Source: Armillaria gallica
Lineage: Eukaryota; Basidiomycota; Agaricomycetes; Agaricales; Physalacriaceae
Assembly (NCBI GenBank): GCA_037576215.1
Contig: JBANDB010000006.1
Coordinates: forward strand, 124,001 to 188,000
Length of the DNA stretch: 64,000 nt
Direction: 5' to 3'
Shown here: positions 44,964 through 57,618 of the stretch, in pieces
Layout: every line of letters starts with the position of its first letter
Position numbering within the stretch: position 1 is the stretch's first letter
The notes under the pieces: model-generated
The model's input: the letters and a program-made list of their open reading frames with translations, nothing else
Told to the model about the DNA's origin: nothing
Database searches by the model: none
Made by a program: the position numbers and the translations under genes

Positions 44964-47565
44964 CGAGGGGGTAGTCGGTGATGAAGGAACCTTGTACGAT
45001 GTGTATAACCGAGGACGAAACGGGAACATTATAAATGATATTTGTGTCGCGTCAGGCAACTGACGTCGTGAATAACTCACGGAAAGCAAAGCATCAAGCG
45101 TCCCTACGGGACTTTCCATAGAATCTAACCTTCCGATATCGATAACCAACACAGTACACGGTACGAACAGCCAGATACAGGTCTATCCGGAACATCGCAT
45201 GGAATTCCAAGCGAGTGAACTCAAGAACAAAGCCAGAAAAGAAAATTCATGGACGCAGTCGAAACGTCCTCGACATTCATTAAGAAGGCGTAAGCACGAA
45301 TAAATCAAGAAGCAAAGAATATAGAACGCACGAAAAGAGCAGCACGCTCATATATATCCACCAATAACGACATCGTCCATATCGGCCACGAAAGACTTGC
45401 CACGTAGGAATTCCTCGATGTCATGATCCGGAGCCTAAACACGCTCCAAGAGATAGAGCGTATCGAGATGACGTCTTGTCAATGTCTTCTAAGCTGGGAT
45501 AATCTGATTGCGAAGCCAGGAAAGAGACTCGTGTCATGACCGTTCGAAGGAAGGAGCAATTGTGGCTGTGTCGTTGCTTGATCGCCTTCGAACTACTCCA
45601 CCTTCTCGGAATCGACTACGTACAACAAGAGTAGGAACTCTGCTACTTCACCACGTATTCTCTAATCGATCTTCCATACCTTGCTTCTTGCTTACGTCCG
45701 TCTGATTGTACCGCTCGACGTAAACGGAGCCGGACGGTATTTCTCGAAGAATCGGTGCACGTATCTCCTCTCTCTGCGGATACTTTGGATGTTACCTTAT
45801 CGCAAGAAAAATGAAAAGCGTATCAAACCTTCCTGACCTCATCTCGGACTGGGATTTCGGCTGACAACTCGTTGGTCATCGGACCGGTGAATTTCTGCGG
45901 ACAGCTTCGTACGTTCGTGTGCCACGTCGTAAGTATTCCTAGGTATAGCTGGAGATGTATCAGAAAATTCTACAATCAGTCCATGCGGTTTGGTTTCGCC
46001 GATTTTTCGGACGTATCAAACCAAAATTTTCCTGGCTACCACTGTTTACCGTGGCACAGTGGTTTCCTATGTCTCCCCGCTTTGGGTCCTTCCTGCGCAT
46101 TCCAAAATGCAACTGTTATCGCCAAGTTCAATATGACCTAGTCTAATTTCCAAAGCAAGTAGCGAACTATGGGCGGGAATGGTCACAAGAGCGCAGGACG
46201 CTCCACTCACCGTCTCGTGAGCGGAAGGTAGTCATTATCTGAAATTCCAGTGCGTCAAGTTCCTTTCATCGTATAAAAGCTAAAACTGACGTTGGGGATC
46301 ACCAATACCAATACCAATACCACACAGTCCTGCGGATGTGTTATTAAATTACCCTGCTCCCCCATGCTTCGCTATGCCTGAATTTTGGTCACAGACTTGG
46401 CTGTCGTGGCACCCCAGGTTATACCTGTGACCTCTCCCAAAGAATATAAACGCTGGTCGTCATTGAAGTTCTCCAATCCCGGAGTGTGAATGCAGACTCA
46501 GAACGTAGAACGTTCGGATCCTACTCAAATCATGTGCCCCCAATAGACATTCACTGATGTCCATATACTTACAATTGACGTTAGTACGACGGGATGGACT
46601 TCCCACAAGGCGACGAGAGATGACTATCTTTACACTCTCCGAAGAAATTTCAACTGACGTTGGCGGCTATTAGGCGATTTTGGAGCATTAGCTAGGTAAC
46701 CAAGATGTACGTGAAGAAGAACCCAGAAGTTTATGGAGCAGAATAATCCGCACAAAATAGAGTTTTGGATGCCAGTAACGAGCGCTCTTCTTCTTCTCCG
46801 CCTGCGCTTCCAACGATGACGCCTCAAGGCCTCGCTAGCACTTCTGATCCGGACTTCGAGGATCGAGCGACGTCGGCACACTTTTGATACACCTGTGTGG
46901 CGGTAAGGAAAAGAACACGCGGTGTGTCAAAGAAGTTACAACAACTCGGATGACGCTTTCTTGACGTAGCTTCTCGATCTAAATAATCATTATTACTCTG
47001 TAAAGAGTCGGAAGTTTCATGTTGGTTCTGAGGCGCAGGGTCTGCACCACTTGACACCAGTGGAGATTAATTGGTGGTTCGTGGAGGACGGAATCTTGCT
47101 AGGCGCTTTGTCTGCTGTGAGCATCAGAGAAGTGAGTTAAACGGAGCCTTTGTGGGGACATAGCAACAGACTGAAGGGTGCTAAGCACTTCTGGAGATCC
47201 CTGTTCTGCGACAGATAAGGGGCAGAGGTCGAATAAACATACCCGACCGGAAAGCGAACGAAGACTGAGTCAGCCTTTACTGGCGCAATTGGCCGCTGTG
47301 ATGCGATGTATGAACCCTTCTACATCCGGACTGGAATCCCTTGACAACGCGTGTATGTCTGAAATAATAAACAGAGGAGTCGTCTAAATGAAAGTGATAC
47401 AACACACAGCTAAGCCGAAAAGCCTACACAGATTATAGGGAAAGGCATGAAACACGATACAAACGAGCATACGCAAGAAATTATCCAAAACGGAACAAAG
47501 AAACATAACGAAGGCATCCACACCAGGGCCCGAAAAGTTTCCCCACGTTCCACTTCGCGTTGAGG
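44964..47565. other. Region between modules B and C
   Basis: No gene recognised in 2.6 kb. To about 45,600 it is module B flank. A stretch near 46,620-46,900 resembles 57,910-58,150 in inverse orientation (shared pieces include GGCGATTTTGGA and complement, and the CGACGTCGGCAC/GTGTCGGTGTCG region), so another dispersed flank element is present. From 46,900 it is the left flank of module C. Confidence 0.4.
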
Positions 47566-48530
47566 TCAACTGCATCGGAGATATCCGTGGTCATCAACGC
47601 AGTACGTCCGGCTGCTCGAAGGTCCTGTAGTATACTCTGGTCCGGGATCATTCAACGACGTCCACTCTGAGGCATAAGTTATCGGCGGTCCTTGTCCATA
47701 GTTTTCAATCGATCCATATTCCATATTCTGCCGCAAAGTTCCGATGTTCGACTCGTTCCAAGACGCTTCATAGGACCCAGGGTACATCACCGCAGAAACG
47801 TGTGACTGGGGAGGCGCCGGGTTGATGAGTATAGGTGCGTCGAAGGTGATCGCCCTTCCCGTTGCGTCCGCCATCGATCCATAGGAATCTATAGTACCGT
47901 CATCAGAGTAAGAGAGATCATTGTCGCCCAACGCTCGATACCCTCGCAGAAACGGATCAGGGCCGAGAAGATCATCGTCGAGAGAATTTGTGCTTGCGGC
48001 AGGGTACAGCTATTTGGCCTCCGATGAACAGTAAACATTACTATGTTGGATAAAAGACAATTTTGGTTGGTTGTGGGTGCCAGCGGGGACATAGGCCGAT
48101 TAAATGGAGCACCTTTGTTGGAAAAAAGAGGAAGCGACGAGCCGGTCCGAAGACGTTTCGCCAGAATTGGTGTCATCGATGGCTGATGCCTCGAAATTGT
48201 GCAACCAACCGGAAGCCGAGGACTCGACGGTGGACTCCCTTTCGTAGGCACTGTTTTTGGGGATGCGCTGCACGGTACCTCTGGAAGGTGGCGCATCGCC
48301 GTGGTACCTTGGACGGTGTAAGGCGAGACCGCTTGCGGTGTTACAGCCCCAACTACAGTCGGAAGCCGTACACCTGTGCTAGAGAAGTATGAAGCATGTA
48401 AATTTTAGAGAAGACAAATAGACCAGTGCACGTACCGATGCTTGTTTCTGTGGAGTTCAAGCTTGCTCTTGTTCGGACACTTCACAGGACAGTCGGGGCA
48501 GACAATGAGGAAAAGGGTTTCCTGGAGAAG
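47566..48530 (-). pseudogene. Decayed C2H2 zinc-finger gene, module C
   Basis: The minus strand still reads a finger VCPDCPVKCPNKSKLELH with RNKH (near 48,510-48,440), a splice donor, then HRCTASDCSW and HRPRYHG. After SSDRLVASSF the frame breaks: the stretch matching the WTSPATGF / CYSPEAKQL signature (about 48,000-48,120) contains frameshifts and a TAG in place of the codon after AK. A later segment (47,931-47,566; LSYSDDGTIDSYGSM ... ) is open again and matches the module A gene. The Gly-Asn-Glu-Lys stretch before the last finger is missing. The gene is therefore probably non-functional, while its BTB partner is intact. Confidence 0.75.
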
Positions 48531-48840
48531 GTGGGAGAACAACAGAGAGGGGGCAAGCTTTGGGCAGGCTGGACGTGCCGGGCTTTTAAAGGTTCCCAAG
48601 CGAAAACCGAAGCGGGTTTGCTTCCTTGCAAGCCAAATGTGTAATAATGGGTGGCGGTCAATTCACATGAGGGTTATGAAATTCATAGGAATTACTAACC
48701 AATACATAGAAATAGCTTTCATGGAATATACGGTATTAGTTGACGCGAGGTTGAGGAAGGAACAAGAGCGCATCGTAGGCCGGGAATACTGGCAGCAATG
48801 CAGGGTATCCAGGTCTTGTTTTCATGAGTCAGGCAAGCCC

Positions 48841-48850
48841 TGACGTGATC
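48841..48850 (+). promoter_or_regulatory. Conserved element TGACGTGATC, module C
   Basis: Third copy of the shared decamer. The core is unchanged although the zinc-finger gene it faces is broken. Confidence 0.6.
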
Positions 48851-49076
48851 AATTGATCCACTAGCTACAGAAGAACCTGCTAGCTATACCTCCCCTGCAA
48901 TTGTCCTTGTCAAAGCGAAGATTTGATTGCGTAGTTATTAGCCTTGAGAATTTGTCGTGTCATAGATACCTACATGTTAAAGCTAACGCCAGCAGCGAGT
49001 ACGGGGTAGAGTAAGAGCAGAGCAGCCAACACTGAGTAGAGCAGCGATGATCATCGGAGAAAGCCGTCATACCGTC

Positions 49077-49093
49077 TTACATAAGACACGCGT
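49077..49093 (+). promoter_or_regulatory. Conserved 17-mer TTACATAAGACACGCGT, module C
   Basis: Identical to modules A and B over 17 bases. Here it lies 2 kb from the BTB start because of inserted DNA. Confidence 0.65.
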
Positions 49094-49560
49094 CGCGTAA
49101 ATAACACGATCTTGCTCGTTTCTCTAAAGCCTCGGCCGGCACACATGTTCTTCCACGGAATTTCTCCATTTTGAATCTATATCGACGTCTCTATTTTGCC
49201 GATAGACTAGTGTCGGCTTGGACCATTAAATGTTGACCACAGAACAGCTGGCAAAGTTGGGCAAAGAATGAGGGCTTGAAGTACTGGCAGCCTTACTCTA
49301 ATGTGGCTCCAATAAAGAATGCAACATCTGACAATGGTTCTCCGGGTACGGGCGGAAAGGAGAACAACCCGAAGTGCACTTTAGCTTTGCGCCGGCGTAC
49401 CCAGAGTCTGAGGGTGGAAGGAGCTCCGAGTCATATTTGCTTCGCTGCAAGAAAGTATATCCAAAGCGTCCTCTCGAGCGAAGGTCAACTAATAAAGGGA
49501 ATAACACACAAGTTTAATAATTCTATAGTTAAAGTACTGATTCGTCTGTGTACTTACTGA

Positions 49561-50180
49561 CTAGGGGCAACGCCGGTTAAGAAGTCGTGCGCTGACTAAG
49601 CACAGATCGGTCCTTTTGATGGCAAATTGCTTCATCTCACCTTCGGCTCTCGTTAGCCTTGATTTGCAACCCTCACCACTAGTGTATATAGTAGATACAA
49701 TCACAGTATTAAGCCATTTGGTCTGCGATTTTATTTGGTGGGAACTGGCCTTGTAATAATCAATAATTGATGCGTCGCGTTTGTTTGGCTTTGTTAGCAG
49801 GCCCTTCTCCGTGCAACTGTAATGCACCTCTTTACGGCTTCCACAAGGACAGATTGCGGCCAAAAAAGATACGGAAGTCCACACTGGGTTAAAATACATG
49901 TATTCTCTGTGGAAAAATGACAAAATTCATATTGATATGATGGAATATACGAGTGAAATGACACTATCTAGCAGGGTAAGAAAATTATGGTTCATAGAAT
50001 ACATGTAGAATTATCTACCGAACATTTTCTCCCACTAAAACTAGTCACCAACATGTACGGTTCAGCCCACAGTAGGTGCAGACATCCGAAGTGAATTTTT
50101 TGGCGCGAAATCCATAAAGGGTAACTCACGGTCGGAGTTTGAAGCTTGGTGAGGATTGCCGATAGTCATACTTACAAGTA
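49561..50180. other. Extra sequence of module C, unrecognised
   Basis: Compared with module A this 620-bp part is additional, lying between the sequence GTCTGTGTACTTA (also at 39,352) and the TIR element. No coding potential or terminal repeats were identified. It may be a second insertion or the diverged remnant of one. Confidence 0.35.
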
Positions 50181-51035
50181 CACCCCCAAACGGCGAATCA
50201 CTTGGGACCAGTGAAAAGGGGTTTACTTGTCACAAGTAATGCATTTCCATTTTTTCACTGTTCAACCACTTGCCTGAAATACCCCGCAAGATACTTCTGA
50301 CAAATATTCACTTCACTTCCCATCACTGTTAGCATTCTAGATCGTAGAAATGCCATCGGGCCGACGGACTTCAAGTTCCGCCCTTCCACAGATGACAAGT
50401 TCAACCACAACCACGACATTCTTCGACGACTCTTCCATTCAGCTGCGTACGATCCTGCTCAGAGCCTCAAAGTGCATTCCAGTCTTTGCATGAACTTTTC
50501 TTAGCCGACACCGCAGCTCCTACTTGCGCTGCACCCCCTCTGAAGAAGACAGCAAAACGCCTTTTCGACAGGGCACACCTTGTCTCTGTTATCGATTGGC
50601 TATTCTCCAATAGTTTGAAGTAGGTATTCATATTTATCACACTCGTATAGCCTATATATAAGAAAGGGATGGATGGCAGATGGCAAAAGCTCCATGGGAC
50701 AGATCAGAGGGGGATGGGATGGCGTCGACTTGCCTCACGCAGTAGGGCCCAGGTAGTAATGGCGGCGATATGGATGTACACGTACAGTAATATTCATTGA
50801 GCAATATATCTTCTAAACAACCGTAATTTCTGTGGCTAAAATAGAAAATACCGCGAAAATTGTTCCCTCACAGCGGTAAAACTGACCCCGTTTATTTGGA
50901 ATCAAGGCATTGCCTGACAATAACGGTGACTCTGCATGGCAATGATTTGTCAGGTACTGCGAGCAAGTGAACCTGTCACTTGGAATTTGAGATACTTCCA
51001 ATCACTGTGAGCAAGTGATTCGCCGTTTGGCAGTG
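50181..51035. mobile_element. 855-bp TIR element (MITE or decayed DNA transposon) with TA target duplication
   Basis: The left end CACCCCCAAACGGCGAATCA and the inverted right end (complement starting CACTGCCAAACGGCGAATCA at 51,035) form terminal inverted repeats of about 35 bp with few mismatches. Both ends are flanked by TA (50,179-50,180 and 51,036-51,037), the target duplication typical of Tc1/mariner-like elements. Subterminal CACTTG-like motifs recur inside both ends. No transposase domain is recognised; a short frame from 50,350 (MPSGRRTSSS) ends early. The element lies between the shared 17-mer and BTB gene 4, 80 bp before its start. Confidence 0.7.
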
Positions 51036-51117
51036 TAAGCGCTCTGGTCACGAGGCATCAAAAATGGCACGAGCCTTCTATGCCTTTCTCTCTAATTTTC
51101 ACACGCATCTGCTATCA

Positions 51118-52115
51118 ATGGCCACCAAACCTACGATAACCATCGCCGACACCCCCTTCAACGATCCCGCCGATAGCGTCGATTTAGTAATCCGCACAGC
51201 CGACAACGTCGACTTCTTCGTCCTCAGTGGACTACTATCGCTGAAATCCCCGTCGTCATTCTTCCGTCACGTTCTGAAGAGCAGTCAGCACACGGAGGAA
51301 AGGGATGGCTTTCCTGTCCTCGAAGTCCAGGAAGACAGCGACACCTTCCGCACTATTCTACTCCTCTGCTACCCAGATGTCGGTCCCCAGATCAAGAGCG
51401 TTGATCAGATCGTGGCCGTGAAGAAAGCACTGGATAAATACTGCATGGATCATACACTAGAGAAGTTCGTCCAGACGGTGACCGTATCGCCTCTAATGAA
51501 AGAGGAGGCGCTGCGGATCTTTACTCTTGCGCTTGTCAATGGATGGAGGGTATTGGGTGAGGCAGCGGCTAAGAGCGCACTTACCATTCCCCTCGATGAT
51601 CCAGAAGCAGAGCTTGAGGATCTATGTTCTATCAATGCCCTGCAATACGTTCGTCTTCGAAATTATCACAGAAAGTGTAGGCTAGCCGCAGAGGACCTAT
51701 TAAATCCAGGCCTAAGGCCCTGGCTAAAAGGTAACCAAACCGAGTTGTTGTTCCTCCACGACCGGTCTACGTGTCGATGGTGCGGAACGTCTTTGAAATA
51801 TACCCACGTAGTAGGGTTCTGCACACATCCTTGGATCGACGATTATTTTACCGCGGTGAAGACCGAAATGCGACGACGACCTCATCCAGAATTCGCCTTG
51901 GATGACGTTATCATCGCTGATGCATTCACCAAGAGCGTCTCCCAGTGCCCCAAGGAAGAATGGAAGAAGATTGCTACCAACCAGGTTCGCTTATGCGCGA
52001 AACTGTTAAAGGAGGAATTCGATAAACGGATCTCGCAGGTGAGTAGAGCGCTGCCCGCACAGCATCCCATCTGAACCTATCATAGGTACCTTTGAACATT
52101 GACTGGACGAAGTGA
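51118..52115 (+). CDS. BTB/POZ-domain protein (family member 4), module C
   Basis: Exon 1 (51118-52038) and last exon (52086-52115) give 316 residues. The BTB/POZ domain (ADTPFNDPADSVDLVIRTA, SGLLSLKSPSSFFRHVL, FPVLEVQEDSDTFRTILLL, CYP) is followed by the helical half with CRWC and the end DKRISQ-VPLNIDWTK. An in-frame ATG at 51,064 exists, but the start at 51,118 matches member 2, whose upstream ATG is out of frame. The gene remains intact although its zinc-finger partner has decayed and a transposon remnant lies directly upstream. Confidence 0.85.
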
Positions 52116-53730
52116 GGAGTCGAGTGGATGATAGGGTCACTTTGAATGATCAGGAAAAGAACCAGGTTACGGTATTATTTGTCGCCAAGTATCGCAGTTG
52201 ACATTCTATCGATGATCCGCCGAGAGGCTGTAGTGTTAGTCCCCACGCAAATGAACCATTCCTCGAGAACCTACCTGTCATGCGTGCCACGGAGTCGAAC
52301 CCGCCAGTTTTGATCCTGAAACCGAGGGATTGAACATTATTGGACAACCGCCGAATGCAGCCGTCGAACTCTATTCCTTCCGACTCCCGAGATAGACGCG
52401 GTCGAGGTTAGATTTCTATACCCACCGAGTGTAAGTATAAACATCTTAGACGCGGCACGTAGGGACGTCACGGTACAACTCCACCAGGTAGAGTAAGAGC
52501 CTAAACCGTGCTCCACTGATCTGACGTCTCTTTCACCACCGCGATTAACTTTTCCTTGCGAAGGAGGGCGTCATGGCAAGGAGTAACTGTGGCTGTGCCA
52601 TTAGCTCTTCCCGAAGTCTTCCGGCCTAAGTTAGTCCTGAAAATTTCTTCAATGGGACTTTACCTTCTTCTGACGTTGTTCCTTATCTTGCGCCGCCAGA
52701 AGAAAGAGCCACGAACAACACGTGTAGGAAAACCTGTTATCGATCTTTCCCATTTTCCCATTCCCATATGCGCCTGTCTGATTGTCCTTCCCACTGGTTG
52801 TCTCGCTCGACGTAAGTGCTGTCAATCTCTTCGGGGGTCGGTACGCGTATCTCCTCTCGCAACTGTAACGGAACCGCTTAGTATCTAATCACCGGTAGAT
52901 TCGTGAAATGAAAAGTGTATCAAACGTTCGTGATTTAGCATCATCATCATTTTTTTGGGATCGTCAAACTCTCATGGCCTTACTGTAAGCCGAACCCAAA
53001 ACGTTTCTCGTTCCCCATTACAACACTATTAGAAAGGAAAAACGGCGATTCGGCGATGCAAGCTGACTCAACCGTTATTCAGAATCTGACGCTATTATTA
53101 CCGCTTATCTCTATCTCGGTGGACTGGGCTTTCGGCCGAGACGTGGCGAGGGACCGATATCCGGTCAAGGTGGGTTTCGTGAGATCCTTGGTGTAAGAAA
53201 TATACCCGCGTCCAACGCAGACGCTCGCGGATCCAGAGACGAAATGACAGGAGCAGAGTGGCGACCCACTCGTACGACGGATCGTCGGGACCGACGTCAT
53301 AGTAGCGGCTGGACCTGTCGAGACGGCACCAGGCACCGTTCTACCTGTGAAAATCCCAACAACTTGTATGTAATCCATTCAAACAGACAATCTATTCGTG
53401 ATCAGAGCCCAAGTAAGTAATGATAATATGCAGGGGTGCATGTATGGTAACGTCCGTACTATACATGCTTTTCGTGGGTGAGGGGGTATGATGTAAGTAT
53501 GAGTGAGCAATTGGTAGTACAGAAAAAGGCAGTACAAATACGAGAGGAGAGGAAAAACACAAGAACCGTCCATCCGCGCTGTGCTGCTGTTGGTGGTACA
53601 ATGTCTAGCGAGAGATAATGAGGTAGTACAAACCAGCGTGAGTGGGAAGATGAATAAAGATATTGATATATGGAAGCCGTCTCGTATCGTGTATGGCGAT
53701 CGGTCTTATACTGTTGGTAGCATTCACCGT
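52116..53730. other. 3' flank of module C, no gene recognised
   Basis: To about 53,090 this repeats the flank of module A. The rest is the 3' region of the convergent CBM21 gene. No further gene seen. Confidence 0.45.
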
Positions 53731-55697
53731 CTATGCGCCTATCATCGTTTCTCCTGCTCCTCCCGCACCGCCAACGAAGCACCACTGCTTCAAAAAGGCC
53801 TTGTACAGATCTTCCGACGAAGACAGGGGGCTAGGTGGTTTTGTTCCCACTCGTGGCGTGGGTATAGGTGGGGGTGATGGTGTTGCCGGAGGGGAGGACG
53901 GAGAAACGACTGGTAATGCCAGCGGTTTCGGGGTTAGCGGCGGTGACGGTGACCGCGACCTTGTCTTGCGTTCAGGCTCGATGGCGTCTGAGTTGAGCAT
54001 CGAGAAGGGAACCGGGAGACTCGCCGGCTCGACGTACACGGGTACTTCCTCCAATGCATTGATCCGCTCCTCAATAGGAGAGTCCAACGGGGAGCTGCTG
54101 CCTCTCGATAGAGCAGGCGTCACATCTCCATCCCCATCAGAATGCACTGGGGAACTCGAACCTGTTTGCGGCTTGTGAGAACCCCAAAACCAGAACACTC
54201 CGGCGCCCTCTGCTTTCTCTGTAGTAGGACTCATTTGGGTAGGGACAGCATTGGGCTTGGCATAGTTGGCAAGCTTGAAGCCTTTCAGACGATGCTGGAG
54301 CGTCGCCTCTGATTGTGCACGGTTATGTTGAGGGGGAGGGAGCGGAACGGTCGACAAAGGAGGTGACAGGGGTGACAAGGAAGGTGACAAGGTGGGTGTC
54401 GAGGTGGTAGAAGATGGCGGACTCGTAGATGAGGAAGTAGCAATCGTTGGGAACGGAACGGAACTCTCGGGAGGAGTTTTTGTCGGCGTTACCAGTGCGT
54501 GGGTTTTCTCGACAGTTGCAGGTGGTGCTTCTGTCGTTGAATTCAATTAGCAAGTAGGAACGGAATGAATAGTATGGACTTACGGTTAGGACTCCGAATG
54601 AAGGCCACACGGTAGTTTTTGCCGGCGTTATTGTCCCACCATTCACCTCCACCTGCGGAATATCGTACAACGAGAAAGATGGTACGATCAATAAGGGTCG
54701 AAGAATAGTCTTCTAATTTGATTGTGTATTCAAAGCGGTCCCAAACAGCAGGTCCTCCTGCAGCGACTCCTGCAGCAACATCACCTACAGTGAGGTTCTT
54801 CTTGGACAAAACAGGTAACGAGGGCAACGAGGTTTGATACCGAGCGGCAACTTCAGACGTCGTCTGCCAATCGTCGAGGGTGAACCTGACGTAGACCTGC
54901 TTCTCGTATGATATATTGCGCACGAGCAGTGTGCCCTTGAGCGCCAGGGTCGATTGGGGAAGAGTTAAGGACTCGAGTATTACATTACAACCCTCTCTTG
55001 GCACTGCAGGGCTTGGAACAATGTCGGTAGATGGAGACAGGGAGTACGCGGGGAGAACCGAAGGGAATGGGAATCGCGCGTAACGAGAAGAGCCTTCGAC
55101 CTCGGTTTCGGTCTCGGTCTCTGCGTCCGAAGCGGTTGTAGCTCGAAGCAACGAAGCGGGTTTCGCAGACCTGTTGAACACACGAACTGTTTCGAGCTGG
55201 TCGGTAGGGAAATGAACATTTTTGTGGCAATGAGATTCATGAGAAGAAAGTGCAGGCGTAGATGGGGCCGAGCGAGCACGGGTATGTTGGACAGACAATG
55301 AGGGCATATCGGGGACCGAAGACGAACGTGGTGACCCCTTGAGTGAAGATTTGAGAGGGCGACCATTGGAGAGCAAGACTGGGGTTGAGTTGGTCCTCTG
55401 TGGGGGAGAGGGCCTGCTGGGAACCTCTGGGCTAGGGCTTCGCGGCGAGGGCAAGCTTCGTGGGAAAGGTACCGCTAAGTGGGTATCAAGCCGCAATGGC
55501 TTTTTACCTGCTGGAGGTGAGCTTAGCAAACCATGCTCGTCGTCGTCAGAAGAACAGTCGTTCTGAATGTGGAAGACCGGCCGGTGGTGCGCAATCCGAG
55601 GCAGCGAGCCAAGGGACGCAAAGGCGCCTGAGGAATGGGTATACGAACGGCGGTGAGTAGGACGGCCTGCGCTGGGGGTAGGTAGCGAGTAGGGCAT
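53731..55697 (-). CDS. Glycogen-targeting PP1 regulatory subunit (CBM21 domain, Gac1-like)
   Basis: Exon 1 (55697-54584) and exon 2 (54530-53731) join to 637 residues. A disordered Ser/Pro-rich N-terminus contains the PP1-docking RVxF-type motif KNVHF near residue 177, followed by DQLETVRVF as in Gac1/PPP1R3 proteins. Residues ~260-370 form a CBM21 domain: LTLPQSTLALKGTLLVRNI, KQVYVRFTLDDWQTTSEV, DRFEYTIKL, FLVVRYSAGGGEWWDNN and NYRVAF. The C-terminus is again disordered and Pro/Ser-rich. The protein is expected to bring protein phosphatase 1 to glycogen and so promote glycogen synthase activity in the cytosol. The start ATG 55,697 was chosen because the longer frame begins with TTG. The only single-copy housekeeping gene in the right half. 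Confidence 0.88.
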
Positions 55698-57618
55698 ACG
55701 GCCTGTGAGGGAGGGAGTGGTGGTTATCGTCAACCAGCGGATGCGGCCATTTTTTGATTCAGTCTCTTTTCTTTTCAAGGCTCCACATTAGAATCTCCGA
55801 TCCTGCTAGGTCGCCCGATTATATCTCGTGTCTTATCTTCCGGCAGTTCCTCGATCTCATTGGTCGGCTTTCGGCACAGCATCAAAAATTTCAGCCGCGC
55901 TCTAGAGATAGCATCCCCATTTGGGACTTTTTATACCTTCTTATCTGATCGTATTACTCCATCAGTTTCGCGTACACCTTTTCCATTCACAACATTCACG
56001 TTAAAATATTGTTCATGGGTTGCGCAACCGCAGACTTCATCGTCGCCACAATCACATCTCGTAACAAGTCTCCGGTAACCTAGCTTCAGCTACTCAATTG
56101 CTCCAATGGCTAGCTATAAGTAGCCACTATTCCGATTCTTCGGCGCAGAACTGTAACGGTCCCCTCTGCGCCTGTCGGACACGTCCTTCACCCACTGTTC
56201 GCTTTTTATTTAAATAAACATGTCAAAAACCCACCAGCCCCCGCCTCCATTCTACCACTGCGACACGTTCGTTCAAGGTTGTTAATCCTGTTCATCACAT
56301 CTTCCTGCGAAACCGCAGTCAACTCCTTCCGAATCTTGATATTTCCGGCTGATCCTTCTGCTCCCACTTCGGGTTCAAGCTCCCAGTCTGTGTGATCCTC
56401 GCTATCCTCCTGGCAACTATTCTTCCCTACGTCGAACGTCAATCAACGTCGTTGGTTCCTCTGGATGATAGTAGTCGTATTCCGAGTCGCCGTGAATCTT
56501 TCCTTTTACTACCGGTGAGAGCACGTACCTGTAACATACGAACATCCAAGTATTTTCGCATGCGTCGAAGCATCGAATCCTGGCTTAGCGTCTTGACAAC
56601 CCTTCATCTCGTTACTTGGAGCCATGTTACCGTCCTATATCTGCTTCTCGCATGCAGTGTGTATTCCGCTGCGCTGATATCACGCCCCATTGATTGTCCG
56701 CCCAACTCTCGGGCTTCGCGTGAGACTCCCTCTGACCCACTCATTTTTGGAGTGCCAGTCGGGTTTCGTATTAACGACGCTTTTCTATTCAACGGAGGAC
56801 CGCCACTGTTCACGGCGTCTGTCGATGAAGACGGTTCGACTGTGTCCTCAGCTATCCTAGCGGTGCGTTGGCTTTCCGCATGTCAGCACTGGCCTTAACT
56901 TCCCGTGTAATCCCATAGCCAAGCAATCGGTAGACCATCTATTGTTATCATTGCATCTTGGGAACAGCTTAGGAACGAGCGAACTCTTCGAAGAACATTA
57001 TATCTTTCTATCCAACCATCGTAGCACGCCCGATGCATAGGCTTTCGACGAGAATAGCACATGGTTCACTTGACATATTTCGAATGGTTGATACATGAAT
57101 CTGAATCACTGGGTTTGAATGTTATCTTCGTCCAAGTCATGGGTCACTCACATCGTCATCTGTTTCTGGGCCCTGACTTTATGACGAGTCCTAACATTCA
57201 TCTCCTATTCGACCTATGATGCATGGTCTTAACCCACGTTCACTAATAGTACTCAACATTCTCGGCACATACATGTACCTTCCGAATTCGTAGTTACACT
57301 GCAACTCTGGATCGTTTGTCTAGACTTTTCAGGATGAGCCATATCTCCTTCCGCTTGATGACTCCTGTATATTTGCATCGTTCGTGAGATCGATAACTTC
57401 TAGGCGCTGTGGGGCTATACCTACAGTTGGCTCGAATCCTTTGTCGTCATTTTGGTCCCGGGTGGACGCGAGGTCCGACCTAACACGATAGCCTATAGGT
57501 TTCAACGTAACTTCCAAGATGAAGTAACCAGTTACACCAACGATTACAACTTACCGGTAATAGTATTAGAGGATGATTATACAAATTTTACGGAAAACAA
57601 AGAGTTAAAGAGTAAAAA
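55698..57618. other. Gap with a possible decayed gene on the minus strand
   Basis: Between 56,600 and 56,206 the minus strand reads QDSMLRRMRKYLDVRMLQ, a plausible intron, then HGDSEYDYYHPEEPTTLIDV, and in the next frame DHTDWELEPEVGAEGSAGN, IKIRKELTAVSQEDVMNRI. The segments look like one acidic protein split by a frameshift; I do not recognise the family. Nothing else is seen in 55,700-56,200 or 56,900-57,600. Confidence 0.3.

Larger units (their letters stand above)
41500..45600. repeat. Repeat module B (C2H2 gene + BTB gene), inverted relative of module D
   Basis: The two genes and their flanks match 59,300-63,450 in reverse complement, about 4.1 kb. Landmarks in the right flank (CACGTAGGAATTCCTC near 45,398; GATAATCTGATTGC near 45,499) have complements near 59,545 and 59,420. 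Ends are approximate. Confidence 0.78.
46900..53090. repeat. Repeat module C (broken C2H2 gene + BTB gene)
   Basis: Same order as module A, with the zinc-finger gene decayed and about 1.5 kb of additional sequence (49,561-51,035) between promoter elements and BTB gene. Confidence 0.75.

Noticed and set aside
53663..54178. 171-codon plus-strand frame at the 3' end of the CBM21 gene
   Set aside because: Antisense of the Pro/Ser-rich exon 2; composition explains the open frame.
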